A stretch of DNA of 14,872 nt from Nitrospira sp. (GCA_025361385.1 JANYAJ010000226.1:1-14872); one strand, 5' to 3'. Positions 1 to 6,678 are shown, counted from the first letter of the stretch. Made by a program: numbers and translations. The notes: generated by a model not told the origin, from the letters alone.

Positions 1-581
1 GGATCATTCAGGATTTGCTCTCCTCAACCAGACCTCGTCAGCCTGAACCGGCATGGTTGCCCGTCGAGCAGGTCATCAGCCCGGCGGCCGTGCTCATGGA
101 GCCGGCTTTTCATGCAAAAGGGATTTCCTTAACGGTCGAGATTCCCGCGGATCTTCCACTCGTATGGGCTGATGCGGAAAAAATACCTCAAGTGTTGGTC
201 AATCTGTTGGCCAACGCCTTAGCGGCTACCCCGCCGCATGGTGCGGTGCGCGTCGTGATTGGAACTCGTGCCGCCTCATCGGACGAACTGGACCTCGGTC
301 GGCGAGTCGCCGACGCAATGTCACCGGTGGTAATCACGGTTGCGGTGCGGGATACCGGATGCGGCATGCCAGAGGCCAATGTGCAAAAAGCCTTTGAGCC
401 ATTTTTTACGACCAAGGCGGTTGGCAAGGGCACCGGATTAGGGCTATTCTTGAGCCGCGAAACGGTTTTGGCTCATGGCGGCAGTCTGTCGCTTGAGAGC
501 GAACTGGGTCGCGGGACCATTGTCACGGTGACCTTACCTGGATTACAGACCGACTCGACGAGCGTGAGAAAGAGGGATTGA
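1..581 (+). CDS. Sensor histidine kinase, C-terminal part (5' end outside window)
   Basis: The reading frame is open to the left edge (in frame from base 3), so the gene starts outside the window. The visible part carries the end of the dimerisation helix ([11 protein letters not shown]) and a complete HATPase_c domain: N box ([11 protein letters not shown]), G1 box (DTGCGMP), F box (FEPFFTTK) and G2 box (GKGTGLGL), ending in the usual VTVTLP strand. The phospho-accepting histidine and sensor domains are not visible. The product should autophosphorylate and pass phosphate to the response regulator encoded just downstream, whose ATG overlaps this stop codon (TGATG). A TTG at base 15 could be called as a start, but it falls inside the kinase core and is not the true start. 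Family assignment is firm; the signal sensed is unknown. Confidence 0.93.
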   Translation, partial: IIQDLLSSTRPRQPEPAWLPVEQVISPAAVLMEPAFHAKGISLTVEIPADLPLVWADAEKIPQVLVNLLANALAATPPHGAVRVVIGTRAASSDELDLGRRVADAMSPVVITVAVRDTGCGMPEANVQKAFEPFFTTKAVGKGTGLGLFLSRETVLAHGGSLSLESELGRGTIVTVTLPGLQTDSTSVRKRD

Positions 582-1984
582 TGCCACCAGCGAATATTCT
601 CGTAGTTGATGACGATGCGGTTGCACGGGAGCTCTTGGCTGAGGCCTTAAAGAAGGAAGGGTATGCCGTTGAGGCCTTTGCCAGCGGAGAAGAAGTTATT
701 GCGCGTGGACGCCAGGGACGGGTGGATCTGGTGCTGACGGATATTCGAATGGGTGCGGTCGATGGATTGACGGTGTTGCGTGAGTTTAAACGGATGAGTC
801 CGGACACGGCGGTTGTCGTGCTGACTTCCTTCGGATCGCTTGAAGGAGCGATTGAAGCGATCAAACAAGGGGCCTACGACTATCTGGCCAAGCCGTTTAA
901 GAAAGAGGATATCAATCTGGTGGTCAAGCGGAGTCTCGATCACTGCCAACTCGTCCGGGAGAATGCCAGGTTTCGTGAAGAATTGAAGAGTAAAGATGAA
1001 TGGTCTCCGCTGGTGGGAAGCAGCACCGCGATGCTGGAGGTGTATAAGGTCGTCGCGCGGGTGACTGAAAGCAAGAGCACGGTGCTCCTGCAAGGGGAAA
1101 GCGGGACCGGCAAGGAGTTGATTGCGCGGGCGATTCATGCGAATGGGCCTCGTCGGGACAAACCGTTCATCCCGGTGAATTGCGGAGCGCTGCCCGATAC
1201 CCTGCTGGAGTCGGAAATGTTCGGATACGAAAAGGGCGCGTTTACCGGCGCGGTGGGGAATAAGATCGGTCTGTTCGAGTCCGCGACCGGCGGTACGTTG
1301 TTTCTCGACGAAATCGGCGAGATGGGCCAGGCGTTGCAAGTGAAGTTGTTGCGGGTGATGCAGGATCACGAAGTCCGCCGTGTCGGGAGCACGACGTCGG
1401 CGAAGGTCGATGTCCGTATCATTGCGGCGACGAATCGAGATCTCGAGCAGCTGGTCAATGAAGGGAAGTTCCGGGACGATCTATTTTATCGGCTCAATGT
1501 CGTACGGATCACGTTGCCGTCGCTGGTGGAGCGGCGTGAAGATATTCCCATGTTAGTGCACCACTTCTTGCAGAAATGCGCGGCCGGGGCGGCGCATGCG
1601 GTGCGTGGAGTGCTGCCCGAGACGATGACGTTGTTGACGCAGTACCGGTGGCCCGGCAATGTCCGCGAGTTGGAAAACGCTATTGAGCGGGCTGTCTCGT
1701 TGAGTCATGGTCCACTCCTCACGCCGGACGATCTGCCGGCATCGTTGCGCCAGACCGAGCTACCGTCGAAGGAGACCGCCGGAGCGATCGACCACAGCGA
1801 TGAGGCCTGTTTGACGCTTGAGGAGGTCGAGAAGCGTCATCTGGTTCGCGTGCTGAAGGAAACCAAGGGCAATAAAGTCAAAGCGGCCAAGATTCTCGGC
1901 ATCGATCGGCGGACGCTCTATCGGATGGCTGAGCGGTTTGGGTTGGACCTCGGCGACGATGCCGACAGCGGAGAGAAAGAGTAG
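581..1984 (+). CDS. Sigma-54-dependent NtrC-family response regulator
   Basis: This is a 467-residue three-domain regulator. The receiver domain covers about residues 5-120, with acidic pocket D10-D12, phosphorylation site D54, T82 and K104. The AAA+ sigma-54 activation domain covers about 142-370, with Walker A GESGTGKE at 172-179, the sigma-54-contacting GAFTGA loop at 219-224 and Walker B LFLDE at 240-244. A Fis-type helix-turn-helix lies near residues 425-455 (KVKAAKILGIDRRTLYRMAERF region). All catalytic motifs look intact, so it should activate sigma-54 promoters when phosphorylated. ATG at 581 is chosen over an in-frame TTG at 578 because AGAGGG lies just upstream and the ATG overlaps the kinase stop. 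The pair is a two-component system; target genes cannot be named. The gene ends 2 bp from a convergent gene. Confidence 0.95.
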   Translation: MPPANILVVDDDAVARELLAEALKKEGYAVEAFASGEEVIARGRQGRVDLVLTDIRMGAVDGLTVLREFKRMSPDTAVVVLTSFGSLEGAIEAIKQGAYDYLAKPFKKEDINLVVKRSLDHCQLVRENARFREELKSKDEWSPLVGSSTAMLEVYKVVARVTESKSTVLLQGESGTGKELIARAIHANGPRRDKPFIPVNCGALPDTLLESEMFGYEKGAFTGAVGNKIGLFESATGGTLFLDEIGEMGQALQVKLLRVMQDHEVRRVGSTTSAKVDVRIIAATNRDLEQLVNEGKFRDDLFYRLNVVRITLPSLVERREDIPMLVHHFLQKCAAGAAHAVRGVLPETMTLLTQYRWPGNVRELENAIERAVSLSHGPLLTPDDLPASLRQTELPSKETAGAIDHSDEACLTLEEVEKRHLVRVLKETKGNKVKAAKILGIDRRTLYRMAERFGLDLGDDADSGEKE

Positions 1985-1986
1985 GA

Positions 1987-2433
1987 CTACAGAAGTTGAA
2001 GTGCGTTCTTGATCAGCCGCAATTGATTCTCTGCGCTTTGGGGTGTTGCGGTCGGTGACTCTTCCCACCGGGTAAAAATCCCGTCTTTCCCTTCATACAA
2101 CACATGCAGTCGCAGTCTGCTGTGTTCCTCGGATGCCGGCGTCACCAGTACGTCCACACGGCTTCGTCCGGTACCGAAACGCCAGTGGAGCAACCAGTCC
2201 CAGGGGCCGCTGATTTCCTCTCGATAGCCGGTCGTCAGATTCTCATCATCCGTGCGATCGACGCGGTAACCGCCCTCGGTCAGGATCTTGGTCACGGCTG
2301 TTTTCACCCGATCGGCCGTCGCGTGCAGCGTGACATCGATCACGTCCGGTTCATGAGGGATGGGAGGGCCAGCGCAAGCCGATGCCCAGATGACGGGGAG
2401 GGCGAGGCTGAGGATACGAAAGGTGCGAGTCAC
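1987..2433 (-). CDS. Small lipoprotein of unknown function
   Basis: A 148-residue protein with a short basic N-terminus, a hydrophobic stretch and a lipobox-like ASAC whose cysteine is residue 20, so it is probably lipidated and anchored in a membrane facing the periplasm. The rest is soluble alpha/beta sequence (DVTLHATADRVKTAVTKIL, then a strand-rich part with WDWLLHWRFGTGRSRVDV). It looks like a small single domain resembling periplasmic lipoproteins of the BamC/DUF3568 kind, but I do not recognise the family with certainty. The start is GTG at 2433, which overlaps the stop of the upstream RAM-domain gene by four bases (GTGA), so translation is probably coupled. It is the last gene of a three-gene minus-strand unit and nearly abuts the convergent response regulator gene. 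Confidence 0.8.
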   Translation of the reverse strand: MTRTFRILSLALPVIWASACAGPPIPHEPDVIDVTLHATADRVKTAVTKILTEGGYRVDRTDDENLTTGYREEISGPWDWLLHWRFGTGRSRVDVLVTPASEEHSRLRLHVLYEGKDGIFTRWEESPTATPQSAENQLRLIKNALQLL

Positions 2434-2684
2434 TTGGTCTTGCTGTCTTTCAATCGATAGACGAGGTGGGTGTCAGTTTGCGAGACGCCGGCGATCTCAT
2501 GAATTCGCTTCAGGACTAGCTGGGTCAAGGCATCCTGGTCGGTCACTTCCACCACCACAATAATATCTGGTTTGCCCCAGCAGGGATCGATGGTCTTGAT
2601 CTGCTTGATTGCGGATAATGCCCGCACCACTTCGCTGGTCTGTCCCGGCAGTACATTGATGAGCACATAGGCTCGATCCGACAT
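2430..2684 (-). CDS. Stand-alone Lrp/AsnC ligand-binding (RAM) domain protein
   Basis: An 84-residue protein starting MSDRAYVLINVLPGQ and ending in VSQTDTHLVYRLK. This is the usual pattern of the RAM domain (AsnC_trans_reg) without the DNA-binding helix-turn-helix: two beta-alpha-beta halves, with a conserved-looking GKPDIIVVVEV core. Such stand-alone domains form dimers or decamers that bind amino acids or related small molecules. The ATG at 2684 fits the normal length, with a modest GGCGGGA upstream. The frame stays open to ATGs at 2840 (preceded by GAGGA at good spacing) and 2852 (ATGA overlap with the upstream stop). A longer 136-140-residue form with a disordered N-terminal extension is therefore possible. 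It sits between the nuclease-like gene and the lipoprotein gene in one transcription unit. Confidence 0.82.
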   Translation of the reverse strand: MSDRAYVLINVLPGQTSEVVRALSAIKQIKTIDPCWGKPDIIVVVEVTDQDALTQLVLKRIHEIAGVSQTDTHLVYRLKDSKTK

Positions 2685-2848
2685 AATGATCCCGCCATCG
2701 ACCGGAGCATGAATCGTACAAGGTACCGCAGAAATAGCGGGCTCCTTGCCAAGGTAGCGGATGCCCGTCGTCTCTGTCAATCCGGGAGCGCGTCCTGGTG
2801 ATTTGCCGAGCATAGTGTCAGCAGGCTTCGACTTCTTCATGCATATCC

Positions 2849-4147
2849 TCATTTCGGGGCGACGAGTACGTCGATGATAAATGAATCACTGATACTGGTG
2901 AGATCCGCTTCAAGGCCTCGAGGGTTCCCGATGCGGCCTTCGGGGTCGTACATAAAGCAGAGGAGCGTCGCGCAGCGATCGTGGGATCGATACCGGTCTG
3001 CATCAATTTTGAGTTGGTCTTTGAGGTCTTTCGCGTTGAGGCCGGGACGTGTTTTTTTGACGAGTACTGCCAGCCGACCGTCGTTCAACAAGAATGTCGT
3101 GCGCGGGGATCCCGCTGCATAACTCGGGGTCCATTCATCCGTGCCGATATCGTCGAATTGGGTCCGCAAGATTGCGTGCAGCAGATCTTGTGCATCGAAC
3201 TCGTCTTCTACGCTTAACGTTGCGCGGTACTCCCCACGAAGCCGCAATTGCCGAGCCACAGCATGGAACCGATTGCAAAGTCCCTTAACGAGGTCGAGCG
3301 GATCCGATTCAGCCAGAAGAGATTGAGGCGTTGTTGTGTGGGTTTGGGACGGGCTGGCCGGCATTGAGGGAGACGGCTGTTGCGCCTCGTGCGTTGGTCT
3401 GGCCGAGAGGGTTGGAGGAGTGACAGTCTCGGGCTCACGTCGTGGCGGCGGTATCGGTCTGTTGCCCTCTGGCAAATCCGCCGGTATGGGTTGCGGAGTC
3501 TGTGCCGGCGGATGTAGGGCTGCCGGGGCAGGGAGAATCACCGGTTGAGGTGGCGCAGACGACGTCGCTGTCTGAATCGGTGCCGACGGATTCGGCAGCG
3601 GCGTGGGTACATTCGGTGCTGTAACGGCTGATGACGGATCGCGATGGGTCGTCATAGCGACGGACACGATCAGTGGCGGTGGTGCAACTGGTGCTGTGTG
3701 CAGCATGGTCATCTGGACCGTGGGGATCGATGCCGGTACGAGCGTCATCTGTGGAGGCATGGGAATGGGTGACATCGCCGTGGTGGGCGGGAGTGGTTGA
3801 GGAGGCGCTCCTCCCTGTAGCTCATATTTTTTTTGCTCAATCCTGGCAATCAGGGTCTTGATCAGGGCGATGCTTTGTTGCGTCTCCTCCGGACTGTCCA
3901 TGAGAAGTTTGTGGTGTCGATGTTCCTGAAATTCCGGGGACTTCTCGCCAAAGGTGCGGCGAATACATTCACGGAACTGTAACTCTGTTCTTGCCCTGGC
4001 TGCGTCCATATAGGGGAAGCCTTCTCGGCCGAGGTCTTCCACCTGTGAGAGGAATTCCTGGAGCCTTCCGACGCCACGGGTGAACTCTTCAACCGTGGCA
4101 GCTTTCGAGCGAGAGCGGGACTGTTCTGATGTTTTGGCGCGTGGCAT
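2849..4147 (-). CDS. Proline-linked protein with degenerate DpnII/MboI-like PD-(D/E)XK domain
   Basis: A 432-residue protein in three parts. Residues about 18-112 are charged and helical. Residues about 113-280 are a low-complexity linker rich in Pro, Thr, Ala and Ser. Residues about 282-432 resemble the DpnII/MboI-type restriction-endonuclease fold, recognised by AQDLLHAIL, EWTPSYAAGS, KDQLKIDADRY, CFMYDPEGRIGNPRGLEADL and a final VLVAP strand. In the family as I know it the core reads about RxDFLL...EVKKTR. Here the Asp position is Thr351 (codon 3095-3097) and the Glu position is Leu362 (codon 3062-3064), while the ExK lysine, K364, remains. It is probably a non-cleaving binding domain. The ATG at 4147 has no clear Shine-Dalgarno. 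It heads the unit with the RAM and lipoprotein genes; the stop overlaps an ATG of the next frame (ATGA). Confidence 0.8.
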   Translation of the reverse strand: MPRAKTSEQSRSRSKAATVEEFTRGVGRLQEFLSQVEDLGREGFPYMDAARARTELQFRECIRRTFGEKSPEFQEHRHHKLLMDSPEETQQSIALIKTLIARIEQKKYELQGGAPPQPLPPTTAMSPIPMPPQMTLVPASIPTVQMTMLHTAPVAPPPLIVSVAMTTHRDPSSAVTAPNVPTPLPNPSAPIQTATSSAPPQPVILPAPAALHPPAQTPQPIPADLPEGNRPIPPPRREPETVTPPTLSARPTHEAQQPSPSMPASPSQTHTTTPQSLLAESDPLDLVKGLCNRFHAVARQLRLRGEYRATLSVEDEFDAQDLLHAILRTQFDDIGTDEWTPSYAAGSPRTTFLLNDGRLAVLVKKTRPGLNAKDLKDQLKIDADRYRSHDRCATLLCFMYDPEGRIGNPRGLEADLTSISDSFIIDVLVAPK

Positions 4148-4366
4148 GAGTGTGGAGAAAGTCTAGCCCAGCCTCTACAACGCGGCAAGAAAACATGGGA
4201 AAGTGAACAGCCGGTCGACAGCCGAATAGGAGCGGTGGATGGGTGTTGAGACTTCACAGAGGCCAGTCGGCGGGGTGATGTCGCTGTGAGGCTTGTGCTT
4301 GTGGGGGCTCGATCGATACACAGCCGGGATGTCTGTGACTTCTGAAGAGTGCGAGCGAGGGGGTGA

Positions 4367-4699
4367 CTAGGTGGTTACTGAACTTTGGATGGCCGATAGA
4401 AGATTTCGAAGTTGAGCTGTCACCGTTGGTTCCATCGGACCAAACTTGACTCCAAACTCTTGACTCTTTGTCCATCGCACATAGGCGCAGGGGATTTGAA
4501 GGAGTAGGGCAGAGTCAGGTGCGGATAGTTGGAGCGCGACGCGCATCCCGGTATGGGTGGTATGGAGGCCTAAAATTTTCGTTCCTTCACCAGAAAGGTC
4601 CGTCATCTCTCCCTTCTCTGCCACGTTCTGTCCGAGATATTCGACGATGGAGGGGTTGGCTAAACGGCTTCTTGGGTTTGTGGTGCCTCGCTTTGCCAG
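4367..4699 (-). CDS. PilZ-like domain protein, probable CTG start
   Basis: A roughly 110-residue single-domain protein. The core has the PilZ layout: VEYLG strand, then MTDLSGEGTKI (matching the D-x-S-x-x-G signature), a strand pair with GMRVALQL, the CAYVRW strand, FGVKFGPM and a closing helix LRNLLSAI. The N-terminal RxxxR switch of c-di-GMP binders is not present in normal form (only scattered R4, R10, R12), so binding of c-di-GMP is doubtful. A perfect AAGGAGG at about 4707-4713 lies 7 bases before CTG at 4699, giving a start of M-A-K-R-G. The frame is open further to TTG at 4765, a longer 132-residue form with a weaker ribosome site. It is separated by 219 bp from the downstream minus-strand unit and has no plausible partner next to it. 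Confidence 0.62.
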   Translation of the reverse strand: MAKRGTTNPRSRLANPSIVEYLGQNVAEKGEMTDLSGEGTKILGLHTTHTGMRVALQLSAPDSALLLQIPCAYVRWTKSQEFGVKFGPMEPTVTAQLRNLLSAIQSSVTT

Positions 4700-4866
4700 G
4701 GGTACGCCTCCTTGCAATGGTTTCTGTGTCCAGGGTGAGTATACGTAATCGCTAGTCGCACTCAAGCGTATGGGGCTTCCTTATTGGAGCATGAGACTGA
4801 GCTGGTATCGTATGTGGTGCGATGAATTCGTGAGGATTTGTCGGCTGATGTGCCTGAAGCGTAGGT

Positions 4867-5026
4867 TGGTCCCCCCGATACGAATTGAACGTACGATAAA
4901 CGGTTTAGGAATGCGCGCAAGACGCTTTTAAAAAGACTCGGTGTTTCAAATGGTCCCCCCGTTTTCAGTTGAATACAGGGGCGTAGGAACATTCCAGCGG
5001 CTCTACCGATTTCAGAGGTTCTCATG
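4867..5026 (-). other. tRNA-like relics (tentative)
   Basis: Read on the minus strand, 4867-4894 has the form of a tRNA 3' end: a 5-pair T stem (four Watson-Crick pairs plus one G-U) around a TTCAATT loop, seven bases CGGGGGG, then ACCA. The 5' half that should complete the cloverleaf does not pair. A second stretch, 4951-5026, also ends CGGGGGGACCA and carries a D-arm-like hairpin (CTCT...TCGGT...AGAG, 5001-5017) at about the right distance, but its T stem and acceptor stem do not pair. I read these as broken tRNA genes or attachment-site remnants. The alternative is terminal inverted repeats of an IS3-family element, which often begin TGG-CCCCC and lie near the transposase tail found here. 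Confidence 0.25.
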
Positions 5027-5281
5027 GATTCGAACAACTGCTAGCTCAGATGTAGCACACCAAAATGGGATGAACCCCTCGGTTGAGCCAGTTTGGCAAG
5101 AGCACAGTCAGTGGTTACATGGATGGTGCCTTTGATGGAAGAGCCACGCGGATTGCCGAGCAGTGGGGCTAGAAATGGGGCTATGCAACTGCACCTGAGG
5201 AAAGATATCAGGACGACGACTCGATGGCGCTCTGCGCTAAATTCCTCATGAGGGAAGAAGCCGCCGCAGGAGGAGGTGGTG

Positions 5282-5405
5282 GCCTGCAACGTCTGGAATC
5301 GTACTGTGATGGAGCGTTTCTTCTCCTCGGTGAAGACTGAACGAACGGCGGCACTCCACGTTGGGCTATCTCCGTCCGATTGAGTCAGAAATGAGGGCTG
5401 AATGA
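5282..5405 (+). pseudogene. IS3-family transposase (OrfB) C-terminal remnant
   Basis: One frame from 5282 reads VMERFFSSVKTERTA, which matches the conserved end of IS3-group integrase cores (DNAVMERFFSSLKTERTA in typical members). Immediately after, in a different frame (5346-5405), the sequence reads RRHSTLGYLRPIESE and then a stop, matching the usual C-terminal HSTLGYLSPxEFE. The roughly 25 residues that normally lie between these motifs are missing. The gene has therefore suffered an internal deletion with a frame change, and nothing recognisable of the DDE core or OrfA remains upstream. It cannot encode an active transposase. No complete inverted repeat or target duplication could be assigned with confidence. 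Confidence 0.7.
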
Positions 5406-5507
5406 GCACGCTGGTATCAATCAAGCCGGTAACAGCCCACACCATGGCGCAGGATTAGACTTTATGTTACATTCGCAGGTACTCGTAGGGTCCTCTAGTC
5501 CCGGATT

Positions 5508-5888
5508 ATGTTTGCAATGTTGAGATATCGCGCGGCTTTCATACGCAGCCTTGTTCTCGTCTGGCTGGTCACATGGGTCTTGGCCGATCCGTTGTGCCTG
5601 CTCCAGGCGCTCATGGTTCCGCAGGAATATTCTTCGGTGGGCAGCGTTATTAGGAACGGGCCGGCCGGAACGCATATCACACCGCATCATGTGGATGTCT
5701 TAATCGGTTCGTTCGCTGAGGGCAATCCCAACCAGAACGAAGAACCCCAGTCCGACGAACTTGGATTCGGCGACCGCCTCGTCGAGGGGCGGCTTGATCG
5801 TATTCGGTCGGTCGTGCTGACGGTCGCCTTGCCACGCTGTTTCCCATTTTCTGCATCAGCCGCTCCCCGCGCTCCACCTTCCGCATAG
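5508..5888 (+). CDS. Doubtful ORF with signal-peptide-like N-terminus
   Basis: The 126-residue frame begins with a basic stretch and a hydrophobic run (SLVLVWLVTWVLA) that would suit a signal peptide or one membrane anchor. The middle is polar, and the end (ALPRCFPFSASAAPRAPPSA) looks like non-coding translation. The ribosome site before ATG 5508 (or ATG 5517) is weak. The 3' half overlaps, on the opposite strand, a more protein-like membrane-segment frame at 5700-5855. No family is recognised. It is either a small secreted protein or chance; I lean to chance or to a decayed gene. Confidence 0.25.
   Translation: MFAMLRYRAAFIRSLVLVWLVTWVLADPLCLLQALMVPQEYSSVGSVIRNGPAGTHITPHHVDVLIGSFAEGNPNQNEEPQSDELGFGDRLVEGRLDRIRSVVLTVALPRCFPFSASAAPRAPPSA
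5700..5886 (-). pseudogene. Possible frameshifted small membrane protein
   Basis: A minus-strand frame from 5855 to the TAA at 5700 gives 51 residues that look protein-like: an acidic stretch PPLDEAVAES followed by one membrane segment, KFVGLGFFVLVGIAL, and a short SERTD tail. It has no usable start codon and follows directly on an in-frame TGA. An ATG at 5886 opens another frame (MRKVERGERLMQKMGNS) that would join it after a single frameshift near 5840. The natural reading is a small single-pass membrane protein gene with a frameshift, or a sequencing error. No family was recognised and the evidence is composition only. Confidence 0.28.
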
Positions 5889-5951
5889 CTCTGAGATAAC
5901 AGTTCAGGTTCACGCTAAAGCGCAACTGTTGTGCTCGACAACATAGCTCTG
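5884..5951. promoter_or_regulatory. Inverted repeat flanked by a 10-bp direct repeat, upstream of HAD operon
   Basis: CATAGCTCTG occurs at 5884-5893 and again at 5942-5951. Between them lies a perfect 7-bp inverted repeat, AACAGTT (5898-5904) and AACTGTT (5924-5930), whose interior contains a smaller CGC-TAAA-GCG hairpin (5913-5922). The block ends 25 bp before the ATG of the HAD phosphatase gene and could hold an operator or leader hairpin for that operon. There is no run of T after the hairpin, so a rho-independent terminator is not indicated. No confident -35/-10 pair was found. Confidence 0.3.
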
Positions 5952-5976
5952 TGCTGTGTTGGGAGGGAGTTTGTGC

Positions 5977-6678
5977 ATGTTGAACGGGAATATTCAGAAT
6001 CTTTCTACGTGCGAAACCATCGATGTAACCGAAGTCTTTTGTGATTTTGACGGCACAATCACCAGTGTGGATGCCACTGACGCCGTGCTTGAGACCTTTG
6101 CCTTGCCGGCCTGGCGTGAGTGGGAACAGCGATGGGTGAGGGGCGAGATTACCAGCCAGGAATGTCTCGTCCGTCAAACCGAGCTTATCCGGGCGGATCG
6201 AGACACGCTCATCGAGTTTGCCGCGAACCTTCCAATCGACGAAGGCTTTCTCGCGCTTGATCGCCGTTGTCGGGAACAGGGAGTCCCGCTCACCATTGTA
6301 AGCGACGGCATTGACCTCCTGGTCGAAGCAGTCCTGCGCCGGCATGGCCTCTTACATCTCTCGGTATTCTCTAACCACCTTCGCTGGGATGACAACGGAC
6401 GCCCGGCACTCAGCTTCCCTTTTGCGGAGAAAACATGCGAAAGCGGCGCGGGAACATGCAAATGTTCGCTGACCCGTCCTGCCGATCCGCAGTCAGCTCG
6501 CCCGGCATATATCGGAGACGGCCGATCCGACCAGTGTGTGTCAGGAAAAATACAGACCGTGTTTGCCAAGGGGTCGCTTCGTGATTGGTGTATGCGGACC
6601 GGCATCACCTGCATCCCATTCGAGACGTTGGCTGAGGTGGCTGAACGTCTTTTCCCACAGGAGGCCCGCATCGCATGA
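5977..6678 (+). CDS. MtnX-like HAD-IB phosphatase
   Basis: A 233-residue haloacid-dehalogenase phosphatase of the phosphoserine-phosphatase/MtnX kind. Motif I is FCDFDGTIT with nucleophile D23 and acid D25. Motif II is TIVSDG with S109. The lysine motif is GTCK with K162, and motif IV is YIGDGRSD with D181 and D185. All catalytic positions are present, so a small phosphorylated metabolite is probably hydrolysed in the cytoplasm. MtnX acts on a methionine-salvage intermediate, but no other salvage gene is here, so the substrate is open. ATG 5977 is preceded by GGAGGGAG (5962-5969), which decides it against an in-frame GTG at 5956. The stop overlaps the next gene's ATG by four bases (ATGA), so it is the first gene of a coupled three-gene operon. 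Confidence 0.88.
   Translation: MLNGNIQNLSTCETIDVTEVFCDFDGTITSVDATDAVLETFALPAWREWEQRWVRGEITSQECLVRQTELIRADRDTLIEFAANLPIDEGFLALDRRCREQGVPLTIVSDGIDLLVEAVLRRHGLLHLSVFSNHLRWDDNGRPALSFPFAEKTCESGAGTCKCSLTRPADPQSARPAYIGDGRSDQCVSGKIQTVFAKGSLRDWCMRTGITCIPFETLAEVAERLFPQEARIA

Larger units (their letters stand above)
4700..5507. other. Gene-poor decayed region
   Basis: No intact gene is supported here. Open frames on both strands give compositions typical of non-coding translation. What can be seen is a transposase tail on the plus strand (5282-5405), two copies of TGGTCCCCCCG 84 bp apart (4867-4877 and 4951-4961) with tRNA-like surroundings on the minus strand, and little else. The region between the PilZ-like gene and the HAD phosphatase operon looks like an old insertion hotspot in which the mobile parts have decayed. 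Confidence 0.6.

Noticed and set aside
647..1369. A 240-codon open frame on the minus strand inside the response regulator gene.
   Set aside because: It lies wholly antisense to an intact NtrC-type gene with every motif present; the translation has no recognisable domain.
3305..3811. Proline-rich stretch in the nuclease-like protein considered as a tandem repeat or an assembly artefact.
   Set aside because: The DNA is not periodic and the frame stays open; it reads as an ordinary low-complexity linker.
5034..5058. GCTAGCTCAG-like sequence on the plus strand resembling a promoter or a tRNA D arm.
   Set aside because: No paired -35/-10 spacing and no folding cloverleaf on this strand; most likely part of the decayed tRNA-like region.
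5041..5445. Minus-strand frame beginning VTGLIDTSVLI, which looks like the start of a PIN-domain toxin.
   Set aside because: The rest has no PIN acids or helices in place, and the same DNA encodes the IS3 transposase tail on the plus strand.
5677..6345. A 222-codon minus-strand frame upstream of and across the HAD gene.
   Set aside because: More than half is antisense to the intact phosphatase, and its composition is non-coding; only the alternative frame at 5700-5855 looks protein-like.
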